Shown here: positions 1 through 6,993 of the stretch, one piece after another
How positions within the stretch are numbered: position 1 is the stretch's first letter
Layout: each line of letters begins with the position of its first letter
Assembly: GCA_014376655.1 (NCBI GenBank)
Contig: JACMRC010000185.1
Location: forward strand, 1-12,724
Direction of reading: 5' to 3'
From: Mucilaginibacter sp.
GTDB lineage: Bacteria; Bacteroidota; Bacteroidia; Sphingobacteriales; Sphingobacteriaceae
Length of the DNA: 12,724 nucleotides
Position numbers and translations under genes: made by a program
Notes under the pieces: generated by a model
Database searches by the model: none
The model's input: the letters and a program-made list of their open reading frames with translations, nothing else
What the model was told of the DNA's origin: nothing

Positions 1-723
1 CGTGATCCAGTAAAACGGATCTTTATTAAACAGCCGGTTTAGCCAACTTGTGGGGTTAAACAGCACCCGGTAATCAAATCCCCAAAACTCGCTTATGGAG
101 TGGTGGAAATAATGATCGGCCATTTCGGGGATGCCCATATCTTTATAATAACTGCGGCATCGCTCGGCAGCCATTGCCGCGTCGTCGGGGTCATAAAAAG
201 GCGTATCTAATATATGGATCTCGCCGCCCCGGTTTAATATCCGCTCGGCTTGCCGTAAAACAGCCACTACCGACGGGAAATATTGCAGTGATGCAGCAAA
301 AATCATCACGTCGAATTTTTCCTTATCAAACGTGTTTTCGTTAAAGCTATCGTACACAAACTCCAGGTTAGGTTTTTTAAACACCCTGCTTGCCTGGCTA
401 ATTTCTACCATGTTAATATCAAGGCCGGTAACATATGTTTTAGGCAAGCCGGCCATCTTTGCAGACAGCCAGCCGTTACCACAACCAACTTCCAATATTC
501 TTAAAAACTTGCGTTTCTTACCTAAATATGCCAGCAACCTGTCGCTCGAATGCTTTCTTACATCCCACTCGTTAGAGTGGATATAAAAATCGGGCAGGGT
601 TTGTAGCTGCGCGTCGGTATAGACCCTGTTTTCGTGTCCTCTTACCGCAACATAAAGTTCCTCAAAATCCGCTTTCCGGGGTTTTGAACGCTTAATGGCT
701 TTATTTTGAACACTTATATCCAA
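1..723 (-). CDS. Class I SAM-dependent methyltransferase (3' end outside window)
   Basis: Reading the minus strand from 723 to 1 gives 241 codons with no stop, so the C-terminus lies beyond the left edge. A Rossmann-fold methyltransferase motif I, LEVGCGNGWLS, sits at about residues 77-87, followed by the acidic residue ending strand 2 in TGLDIN (D102) and a motif-IV-like segment FDVMIFAASLQYFP. This is the PF08241/PF13649 class of small-molecule methyltransferases using S-adenosylmethionine. An in-frame TAA lies five codons upstream of the chosen start, and no ATG or GTG occurs before residue 90, so the TTG at 723-721 is the only sensible initiator. No Shine-Dalgarno sequence is visible. It is divergent from the glycan operon at 1019 and may methylate a sugar or lipid in the same pathway. 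The substrate cannot be read from sequence. The family call is firm; the start is less so. Confidence 0.85.
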   Translation of the reverse strand, partial: MDISVQNKAIKRSKPRKADFEELYVAVRGHENRVYTDAQLQTLPDFYIHSNEWDVRKHSSDRLLAYLGKKRKFLRILEVGCGNGWLSAKMAGLPKTYVTGLDINMVEISQASRVFKKPNLEFVYDSFNENTFDKEKFDVMIFAASLQYFPSVVAVLRQAERILNRGGEIHILDTPFYDPDDAAMAAERCRSYYKDMGIPEMADHYFHHSISEFWGFDYRVLFNPTSWLNRLFNKDPFYWIT

Positions 724-838
724 TGGGTTATTTATTTAAACCCCTTTGTTTAGGCTGACGGTAATCTGTTTTAAACAGCTTTATTTAGTAGGGGTATTGT
801 TTACAGTTTATTTGTTTGGGCCGGTTTTAATTAATAGC

Positions 839-860
839 GGCGGGGCCCTAACCTCCCGCC
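839..860. repeat. GC-rich hairpin in the divergent intergenic gap
   Basis: GGCGGG (839-844) and CCCGCC (855-860) form a perfect 6-bp stem around a 10-base loop, extendable by one G-T pair. It is the only strongly GC-rich patch in an AT-rich gap. No T-run follows on either strand, so it does not look like an intrinsic terminator. Function is unknown; it could be part of a leader RNA of the minus-strand methyltransferase or a DNA site. Confidence 0.4.
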
Positions 861-922
861 ACTATCATGAGAAACTAAATCTACAATTACACAATTATCA
901 ACAAGGTTACGCCCTGTATTAA

Positions 923-969
923 ACAAAGGTTGCCCGTTAAACGAAATAAAATATTGTGGCAACCTTTGT
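923..969. repeat. 12-bp perfect inverted repeat, possible operator
   Basis: ACAAAGGTTGCC at 923-934 is exactly mirrored by GGCAACCTTTGT at 958-969, with a 23-base spacer. The right arm overlaps the -7-like AACCTTTG (961-968) that could drive the downstream operon. An imperfect direct copy of the left arm, ACAAGGTTACGCCC, lies at 901-914. The arrangement suits binding of a dimeric regulator or a hairpin in DNA, but no regulator gene is in the window. There is no T-run after the right arm, so a terminator is unlikely. Confidence 0.5.
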
Positions 970-1018
970 AAAAAATCGTCCGTAAGTCATTATAGTAAGT
1001 CCTTAAACTATTATAGCC

Positions 1019-1810
1019 ATGAACACCCTGATAGCAACAACCAGCCCTTTTAACAGCTTGATATCAATGTTTAAAAAAGCTTTCCAGAAAAATTATTTTT
1101 CTCAGGGATTAAAGGAGAAAAAAACTATTGAAGCTTATGACCTGTGGGCCGAGAGTTATGATGTACAACCCGGCAACTTAATGCTGGATATGGATGATGA
1201 AGTGTTTGCAGATCTGTTATCAGAAATAGATATCATAGGTAAACAAATTGCCGATATAGGTTGCGGTACCGGCAGGCATTGGCCAAGACTTTTAAAAAAT
1301 AACCCGGCCGGTATAACCGGGTTTGATGTATCTGCCGGTATGTTACGGCGACTGGAACAAAAGTTCCCCGGCGCAAAAACTAACCAGATAACAGATAATC
1401 GCTTCTCTGATGTATGCAATGCTACTTATGACACGATCATATCAACACTTACGGTTTCACATATTGAAAATATGGAGGAAACTTTAGCTGCATGGAGCCG
1501 CATCTTAAAATATAACTGCGATATTATTATAACTGATTTTCATCCTAATGCTTTGGCGTATGGTGTAAGGCGCACCTTTCAGCATAATAAAGATAACATT
1601 GCCATAGAAAACTTTGTACACTATGTGTATGATATTGAAGGCATATTAATAAACAATGGCTTTAGGATAGTAAACAAAATCGAAAAAAGAATAGATGAAT
1701 CTGTTAAGCATTATTACGAGGCTAAAAATGCTTTAGCCATTTATGAAAAGTTTAAAGATGCACGCATTATATACGGTATCCACCTAAAAAGGACCGATGA
1801 TCTTAAATAA
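1019..1810 (+). CDS. Class I SAM-dependent methyltransferase
   Basis: This 263-residue protein has the N-terminal YDLWAESYD segment typical of small-molecule methyltransferases (residues 40-48), motif I IADIGCGTG (77-85), the acidic residue after strand 2 in GFDVS (D103), and a strand-4 region TIISTLTVSH. The C-terminal third (VHYVYDIEGILINNGF) resembles the usual substrate-capping part. It is expected to transfer a methyl group from S-adenosylmethionine in the cytoplasm. It opens a five-gene operon and overlaps the amidohydrolase by 14 bases, implying translational coupling and perhaps consecutive or paired action. ATG at 1019 is the first start; Met17 at 1067 is possible because residues 1-16 carry no conserved motif. 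The methyl acceptor is unknown; a sugar or an amino-sugar intermediate is an inference from the neighbouring glycan genes. Confidence 0.88.
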   Translation: MNTLIATTSPFNSLISMFKKAFQKNYFSQGLKEKKTIEAYDLWAESYDVQPGNLMLDMDDEVFADLLSEIDIIGKQIADIGCGTGRHWPRLLKNNPAGITGFDVSAGMLRRLEQKFPGAKTNQITDNRFSDVCNATYDTIISTLTVSHIENMEETLAAWSRILKYNCDIIITDFHPNALAYGVRRTFQHNKDNIAIENFVHYVYDIEGILINNGFRIVNKIEKRIDESVKHYYEAKNALAIYEKFKDARIIYGIHLKRTDDLK

Positions 1811-2903
1811 CGTCACAACTATTACCAGTAACGGCCCTGTTAACATAACGGTAAACAGCAGCAATACCAACGTGGATGCTTTACAGCTAACATTTGACAA
1901 TGCATTAGCCTTCCCCGGGCTGGTAAACTCGCATGATCATTTAGATTTTAATTTGTTTCCGCAATTAGGTAACGTGTTTTATAACAATTACGCCGAATGG
2001 GGCAGGCACATCAATACCACTTATAAGGATGAGATAGCTGCCGTTTTAAAAGTACCATTGGCGCTCCGCGTTAAATGGGGAATATTTAAAAACCTGCTTT
2101 GTGGCGTTACAACTGTTGTAAATCACGGCGACCCTTTACCGGTAGATAATGCACCTATAAATGTTGAGCAATGCCATAGCATCCACTCGGTGCAGTTTGA
2201 AAAACGATGGAAACTAAAGTTGAATAATCCCCTTAAACGAAAACTACCGGTGGTGGTGCATGTGGGCGAGGGTAATGATGAGTTGTCAAACCGGGAGATT
2301 GATAAGCTTATTAGCTGGAATCTGCTTAAAAAAAAACTGATAGGCGTACATGGTGTAGCCATGACGGCAGAGCAGGCTAAAAAATTTGAAGCGGTGATAT
2401 GGTGTCCCGAATCGAATTACTTTTTGCTGAATAAAACCGCCGCCGCAGACGACCTTAAAAAACATACTACCATTTTATTTGGTACAGACTCCACCCTTAC
2501 CGGTAACTGGAACATCTGGAACCATATCCGCCTGGCGCGCAAAACAAATATGTTGACGGATGCCGAGTTATATAGTTCGCTGCATTTAGGAGGATCGTCC
2601 AACTGGCAAACTAATGCTGATAATAAAGGATCAATAGTTGTCACTAAAAAAAATGACACAGAAACGCCCTTCGATTCTTTTTACGCCACGCAGCCCGAAG
2701 ATATATTGTTGGTTGTTAATGACGGCCAGGTAAGACTATTTGATAATACGATGCTCAGCCAGCTGGAACACCTTGATCTTAAACAATTTAGCAAGGTATT
2801 TATAGGCCGTACCTGCAAATATGTACAAGGCGATCTGCCCGGTTTAATGCAGCAGATAAAAGTGTATTATCCCGGGGCTGTATTCCCGGTAACAGCAATT
2901 TAG
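1797..2903 (+). CDS. Amidohydrolase-superfamily metal-dependent hydrolase
   Basis: The 368-residue product carries the metal-ligand set of the cytosine deaminase / chlorohydrolase-like branch of amidohydrolases: HDH at 46-48 (in PGLVNSHDHLD), H155 in VVVHVGEG, H185 in IGVHGVAM and D231 in FGTDS. WCPESNYFLL at 202-211 matches the conserved segment before the last strand. The family hydrolyses C-N, C-Cl or amide bonds on rings and small molecules in the cytoplasm. It is shorter than typical 430-470-residue members, mainly because the N-terminal beta-sandwich segment is brief; the C-terminal part (ILLVVNDGQVRLF) fits the second half of that sandwich. It overlaps the methyltransferase by 14 bases and is followed after 2 bases by the deacetylase. 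Such an enzyme is unusual within a glycan operon; it may deaminate or deacylate a modified sugar or its donor. An A9 run lies at 2328-2336 within codons for three lysines. Fold is confident, substrate unknown. Confidence 0.85.
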   Translation: MILNNVTTITSNGPVNITVNSSNTNVDALQLTFDNALAFPGLVNSHDHLDFNLFPQLGNVFYNNYAEWGRHINTTYKDEIAAVLKVPLALRVKWGIFKNLLCGVTTVVNHGDPLPVDNAPINVEQCHSIHSVQFEKRWKLKLNNPLKRKLPVVVHVGEGNDELSNREIDKLISWNLLKKKLIGVHGVAMTAEQAKKFEAVIWCPESNYFLLNKTAAADDLKKHTTILFGTDSTLTGNWNIWNHIRLARKTNMLTDAELYSSLHLGGSSNWQTNADNKGSIVVTKKNDTETPFDSFYATQPEDILLVVNDGQVRLFDNTMLSQLEHLDLKQFSKVFIGRTCKYVQGDLPGLMQQIKVYYPGAVFPVTAI

Positions 2904-2905
2904 GT

Positions 2906-3913
2906 ATGTCCATCTATTCAAAAATACACACAAAATTATCGCGTAAGTTTAAAGGCTACAGGCGCGATGTGCGGTATTATTTAGGTTTAGATAAAGCGTT
3001 TTATAACAATGCACGGGGCAGCCGGATATTAATATATCATGGTATTTGTCGGGACGATCATACCCGTTTTAACCCTATATTTTTAACAGCAAAAATTTTT
3101 GAGGATCATCTAAAACTTTATAAAAAACATTGTAATGTGGTATCGCTGGATGATTATTATAAAAGCAATTTCAGTGATGGAAAATTCAATATATGCCTAA
3201 CTTTTGATGATGGGTTTGCTAATAACCATAAATATGCTTTGCCACTTTTGGAGAAATACCAGGTGCCTGCAACCTTTTTTATTACGGGTATAGCCAATGA
3301 AGGTTATGATATTTTATGGAATGATTTTTTAGGTATTGTGAGCAAGTATGGGCCGCAAACTATTTATTATAAAAACGAAGAATATTATAAAGGCAAATAC
3401 GATCTGTATTATTCTGCCGATAGCCGTATAACACTTAAAGATAAACTACGCGTTACCGGTTTTGATGATAAAGCCGACATGATGAAAGAACTATACGCAT
3501 TAGTTCCGTTTAAAAAGGAAGAACGCCATACAGACTATTGGTTGCAAATGACTATGGCACAAATAAAAGAATTAGCCACCTCGCAGTATGCAACAATTGG
3601 GGCGCATGGTTATTACCATAACGACCTTGTACAAACAAGCCCGGAAGATGCCTTTACCGAAATGCTGAACGTAAAACAATACCTGGAGGCGCTGATAAAA
3701 AAGCCTATAACCAGCCTGGCATTTCCGTATGGTAGCTATAACCAGGATGTAATAAATGAGGCTAAAAAAGCCGGTTATAAACAATTATTGGCTATGGATT
3801 TTTATAATGACAGAGATGGAGCAGATGAAACTATGCGCGAACGGCTTACCGTAAATCCTTTTATATCGCCGGTTAACCAATTGCATGCAACCATAACCCG
3901 GAAATATGATTAA
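2906..3913 (+). CDS. Polysaccharide deacetylase (NodB domain, CE4-like)
   Basis: The 335-residue protein has the NodB homology motifs in order: TFDDG at 99-103 (catalytic and metal aspartates D101/D102), HGYYH at 234-238 (metal histidines H234 and H238), and FPYG at 273-276, the counterpart of the RxPY/RPPY motif. Metal and catalytic positions are therefore intact. The family removes N- or O-acetyl groups from acetylated sugars such as GlcNAc. No signal peptide or membrane segment is visible; the N-terminus is basic (KLSRKFKGYRRDVR), so it probably acts in the cytoplasm or at the inner face on a nucleotide- or lipid-linked intermediate. An insertion of about 80 residues (140-220) between motifs 1 and 2 is typical of biosynthetic members in surface-polysaccharide clusters. 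Start ATG is 2 bases after the previous stop; the 3' end overlaps the GNAT gene by 8 bases. Confidence 0.9.
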   Translation: MSIYSKIHTKLSRKFKGYRRDVRYYLGLDKAFYNNARGSRILIYHGICRDDHTRFNPIFLTAKIFEDHLKLYKKHCNVVSLDDYYKSNFSDGKFNICLTFDDGFANNHKYALPLLEKYQVPATFFITGIANEGYDILWNDFLGIVSKYGPQTIYYKNEEYYKGKYDLYYSADSRITLKDKLRVTGFDDKADMMKELYALVPFKKEERHTDYWLQMTMAQIKELATSQYATIGAHGYYHNDLVQTSPEDAFTEMLNVKQYLEALIKKPITSLAFPYGSYNQDVINEAKKAGYKQLLAMDFYNDRDGADETMRERLTVNPFISPVNQLHATITRKYD

Positions 3914-4850
3914 CCCGGAAAGCAGATATATTACCGAACGGTTGGGCTTAAACAATATAGCTGATATGGATTTGCTATATAAAGCTGTTTATGGGTCTGA
4001 GCGATCATCCGGGTTTTTCACAAATAAATATGATACCGGATACACGGGTGCCAAATACATTGGTTACCTGGCCTATAACCAGCAACACCATCCCATTGCT
4101 TTTTATGGCGTTATACCCACGTTAATTTGGTATAATGGAAAAACAATCCTGACTGCACAATCTGCCGATACTATGACGCACCCGGGATATAGAAATATGG
4201 GCTTGTTTACAAAGTTGGCAAACTTAACTTATGCATTGTGTAAGCAAGAGGGTATCTGCTTTGTTTTTGGCTTTCCCAACCAAAATTCGTTGCCCGGTTT
4301 TATCAAAATGGGTTGGCACATGGCCGATAGCCTGGATCAGTTTGAAATCCCTGTTACAAGTGTGCTTCCCTTACAAAAGATCGCGCGTAAATACCCGGCT
4401 TTAAAGTCCGTTTATACCTGGTATACTGACAGGGTTTTAAAGAACTATTTAAAGGATAAAAAAGGTGTTCAAAATTGTGTATTGACCGATGGCTATAATG
4501 GCGTGTTTCGTGATGACAATTACTTAAAATATAAAAGCTATTCGCCTACCCGGGTAATTGAAATAGATGGGGCGTTGTTTTGGATAAAACTGCAAAACGG
4601 TTTACAGATTGGCGATATAGAAAATATAGGCGATAGCTTTAAAAGCGTTATAAACAAGCTAAAAAAGCTTGCCCGCAAATTAGGCGCAACGCAAATCTAT
4701 TTCCAAGCCAGTCCACAAACAAAATTGCATACATTATTTGTCGGCATTTGTCAACCTGCCCCAGCATTTCATGCAGGATTCAAAAATATTGATGCCGGTT
4801 TATCGCTTGATAACATAAAGTTTACCTTAGCCGATATAGATATATTTTAA
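3906..4850 (+). CDS. GNAT-family acyltransferase
   Basis: This 314-residue protein resembles larger GNAT proteins found in polysaccharide clusters. Residues 60-105 hold the strand pair IAFYGVIPTLIWYNGK, then TILTAQSADTMTHPGYRNMGLFTKLA, where YRNMGLFTKL (95-104) takes the place of the acyl-CoA-binding motif (R/Q)xxGxG/A. FGFPNQNSLPGFIKMGW (121-137) is the next conserved block. The C-terminal half (from about 170) is poorly conserved and may form a second, degenerate GNAT fold. It likely transfers an acyl group from acyl-CoA to an amino sugar or sugar amine. Sitting directly after a deacetylase (8-base overlap), it may re-acylate the amine that enzyme exposes, giving a non-acetyl N-acyl group; that role is inference. 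No signal peptide is visible. Start ATG overlaps the previous gene's stop. Confidence 0.78.
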   Translation: MINPESRYITERLGLNNIADMDLLYKAVYGSERSSGFFTNKYDTGYTGAKYIGYLAYNQQHHPIAFYGVIPTLIWYNGKTILTAQSADTMTHPGYRNMGLFTKLANLTYALCKQEGICFVFGFPNQNSLPGFIKMGWHMADSLDQFEIPVTSVLPLQKIARKYPALKSVYTWYTDRVLKNYLKDKKGVQNCVLTDGYNGVFRDDNYLKYKSYSPTRVIEIDGALFWIKLQNGLQIGDIENIGDSFKSVINKLKKLARKLGATQIYFQASPQTKLHTLFVGICQPAPAFHAGFKNIDAGLSLDNIKFTLADIDIF

Positions 4851-4855
4851 CAGCT

Positions 4856-5950
4856 ATGAAGTTTGTTTTTGCCAGCTATATTTCATCCGATACCTATAAC
4901 GACCCTACAGCATGGCTGGAGCGGATAAAGGCTTATACAGGGGTATTAGAGGCCGTAGCTGTAAACCATGAAGTGATAAGTATTGAGCAGATAAATTATA
5001 AGGGAGATCAAATTAAAAATGGTGTTACTTACCAGTTTAGAAAATTTGATATACGCAGCTATTTCCCGTTAAAGCTAAACCTGTATATAAGGCAACAAAA
5101 GCCTGATGTGGTATTTATCCATAGCCTGCATTTCCCGTTGCAGGTAATGTTGTTACGATTGGTATTAGGGCGTAAGCCAAAGATCATCATCCAAAACCAC
5201 GCAGAAAAACCGTTTACCGGAATCAAAAAAAGGTTAGTACGGTTAGCTGAAAGATATGTTAATGCCTACTTATTTGCTTCGCGGGCAATGGGTTTAGAAT
5301 GGATAACCAAGGGCAACTTAACATCGTCAAAAAAAATCCACGAGGTGATGGAGTTATCCTCATTCTTTTACCCGATACCAAAAGAAACCGCCCGCGCAAA
5401 AACTGGCATTACCGCAACTAATGCCTTTTTATGGGTAGGCCGGTTAGACCAAAACAAGGACCCGTTAACCGTGATAAAAGCATTTTTAAAATTTGCGTCA
5501 GTAACGCCATCGGCTTGTTTGTATATGCTTTATCATACCGAAGAATTATTAGCGGAGATACATCAATTACTAAAAGATGAGCCAAACGCGGCGGCGATAA
5601 AGTTAATAGGTAAAGTCCCTAATGAGGAGTTAATATACTGGCATAACAGCGTTGACTTTATTGTTGCCGGGTCGCATTACGAAGGCAGCGGCACTGCCGT
5701 TTGCGAGGCAATGTCGTGCGGTTGCATACCTATTGTGACTGATATATTTTCTTTCGGGATGATGACTGATAATGGTAATATAGGCATGTTATATCAACCA
5801 GGTAACGAGGTAGAACTATTGGCAGCATTACAACAAACCCAAACGCTAAACATATCCGCAGAAAAAGAAAAATCGCTGGCTTATTTTAGGTCAACCCTTT
5901 CGTTCGAAGCCATTGCCGGGCGTATTGGTGCTATTGCGGCTTCTTGTTGA
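4856..5950 (+). CDS. GT4-like GT-B glycosyltransferase
   Basis: The 364-residue protein is a GT-B retaining glycosyltransferase. The N-terminal domain contains KPDVVFIHSLHFPLQ (82-96) and IIIQNHAEKP (110-119), the hinge strand is FLWVGRLDQNKDP (191-203), and the donor-binding EX7E motif is E276-GSGTAVC-E284 followed by AMSCGCIPIVTD. It should move a sugar from a nucleotide donor to a glycan acceptor at the cytoplasmic face of the inner membrane. It starts 5 bases after the GNAT gene and ends the plus-strand operon. Its last 70 bases overlap, on the opposite strand, the end of the next glycosyltransferase gene. The C-terminal helix LSFEAIAGRIGAIAA looks genuine for the family, so the overlap is not caused by a mis-called end here. 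An A8 run lies at 5329-5336. Specific donor and acceptor cannot be read. Confidence 0.88.
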   Translation: MKFVFASYISSDTYNDPTAWLERIKAYTGVLEAVAVNHEVISIEQINYKGDQIKNGVTYQFRKFDIRSYFPLKLNLYIRQQKPDVVFIHSLHFPLQVMLLRLVLGRKPKIIIQNHAEKPFTGIKKRLVRLAERYVNAYLFASRAMGLEWITKGNLTSSKKIHEVMELSSFFYPIPKETARAKTGITATNAFLWVGRLDQNKDPLTVIKAFLKFASVTPSACLYMLYHTEELLAEIHQLLKDEPNAAAIKLIGKVPNEELIYWHNSVDFIVAGSHYEGSGTAVCEAMSCGCIPIVTDIFSFGMMTDNGNIGMLYQPGNEVELLAALQQTQTLNISAEKEKSLAYFRSTLSFEAIAGRIGAIAASC

Positions 5951-6993
5951 GTATACAATTCCATTATTATTTTAGCCGTATCCGCAATATCATAGGGCAA
6001 TACCGGATAGTATAAAAGATCCTTATCCAATAATACATCTTTTGCTATTAGCGTCATATCAGTTACATCCCCGGCAATATGCCAGTTGGGTATCTTACTA
6101 TTCATAGACTGCACAAAGCTTATAACTTTTGCCCCTGCATAAAGGGCTTCTAAGCAAACTATACCAAAGCCTTCGTATTTAGATGTATGCAAAAACACTT
6201 TAGCACGTTGCATTAATGCCAACACATCTGCGTGCGGCAGTTCGCCGGTTAAAGTTATGTTGTCCTTAAGGCCAAGCCTGTTTATTTTAGCTTTTAGCGG
6301 AGCCATTTCCGGGCCAGTACCACATAATATCACATTTATTTGCGGGATATTACATTTTAATGCCTGTATAACATCAATATAAACTGAGTATTGCTTCAAT
6401 TTTATCAATGAGCCAACAGCAATAACATCAATATCACGCTCGCCGGTATAAGTCTTAAATAATGAAGGATTAATAGCCCCCGGCGCAAGATGTTTAGGTA
6501 TTACTCCATAATTTCGGTTAAATTCACCAACCAAAAAATCAGATAAAGCTACCAGGTTGTCTCCGTCGGGCATTATCCGGTAAACATATTTGTTACCTGG
6601 TCGTGCATCCTGGCCCAGTAGCCAGCAGTAATGTTTTATGGAAAACTTCTTAGCAAATTTGTCTGCTATAAAAGCGCACTCGTCCATCCAAAAGCTCAAA
6701 AGGCCAATAATATCATAAGTCGCCCGTGTTTTCTTTAATGCCCGCCACGCACGCAGCCACATAAGTCTGCGGTAAAAGCCACTTTTGTTTTTACCCCCAA
6801 GAGCAATTACTTTAATCCCATTCCACATATATTCTGCCGATTCTAAAGGGTATTGAAAAGTCAGTACAATAATATTTAGATCGGGATGAGCTTTTTTTAA
6901 AGTACGTACAAATATTTGCCTGTCGGGCAGCCAGGTGCTATCTCCTTCATCTTTTGGGAAAGCAGGAGTTAGTATAATTAATGCTTTACGCAT
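5881..6993 (-). CDS. GT4-family glycosyltransferase
   Basis: This 370-residue protein has a typical GT-B layout: N-terminal strand ALIILTPAFPKDEGD (4-18), SDFLVGEFNRNYG (151-163) before PGAINPSLF (171-179), hinge segment IAVGSLIKLKQY (191-202), LCGTGPEM (223-230), and the EX7E motif E274-GFGIVCL-E282 in YEGFGIVCLEAL. It probably adds a sugar to a lipid- or glycan-linked acceptor at the inner membrane. Its start overlaps the end of the ABC transporter gene by 8 bases, so the two share a transcript and are translationally coupled. The family fold should end near residue 347 (IIMELY); the last 22 or so residues are encoded antisense to the end of the plus-strand glycosyltransferase and look like a stop-codon run-on tail. 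This tail may be dispensable. Confidence 0.9.
   Translation of the reverse strand: MRKALIILTPAFPKDEGDSTWLPDRQIFVRTLKKAHPDLNIIVLTFQYPLESAEYMWNGIKVIALGGKNKSGFYRRLMWLRAWRALKKTRATYDIIGLLSFWMDECAFIADKFAKKFSIKHYCWLLGQDARPGNKYVYRIMPDGDNLVALSDFLVGEFNRNYGVIPKHLAPGAINPSLFKTYTGERDIDVIAVGSLIKLKQYSVYIDVIQALKCNIPQINVILCGTGPEMAPLKAKINRLGLKDNITLTGELPHADVLALMQRAKVFLHTSKYEGFGIVCLEALYAGAKVISFVQSMNSKIPNWHIAGDVTDMTLIAKDVLLDKDLLYYPVLPYDIADTAKIIMELYTQQEAAIAPIRPAMASNERVDLK

Larger units (their letters stand above)
724..1018. promoter_or_regulatory. Divergent intergenic region upstream of the glycan operon
   Basis: This 295-base gap separates the minus-strand methyltransferase (start 723) from the plus-strand operon (start 1019), so it should hold both promoters. 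Seen within it are a palindrome CTGTTTTAAACAG at 766-778, the GC-rich hairpin at 839-860, an inverted repeat at 923-969, and AACCTTTG at 961-968, which matches the Bacteroidota -7 element TAnnTTTG except at its first base. A short direct repeat, GTAAGTC, occurs at 982 and 995 just before the ATG. No good -33 TTTG at normal spacing was found and no convincing small ORF or RNA gene is apparent. Confidence 0.5.

Noticed and set aside
332..586. Plus-strand 84-codon ORF
   Set aside because: It is antisense to the clearly recognisable methyltransferase with an intact motif I and shows no family features.
923..969. Inverted repeat read as a terminator
   Set aside because: The spacer is long, no T-run follows either arm, and no gene on either strand ends nearby.
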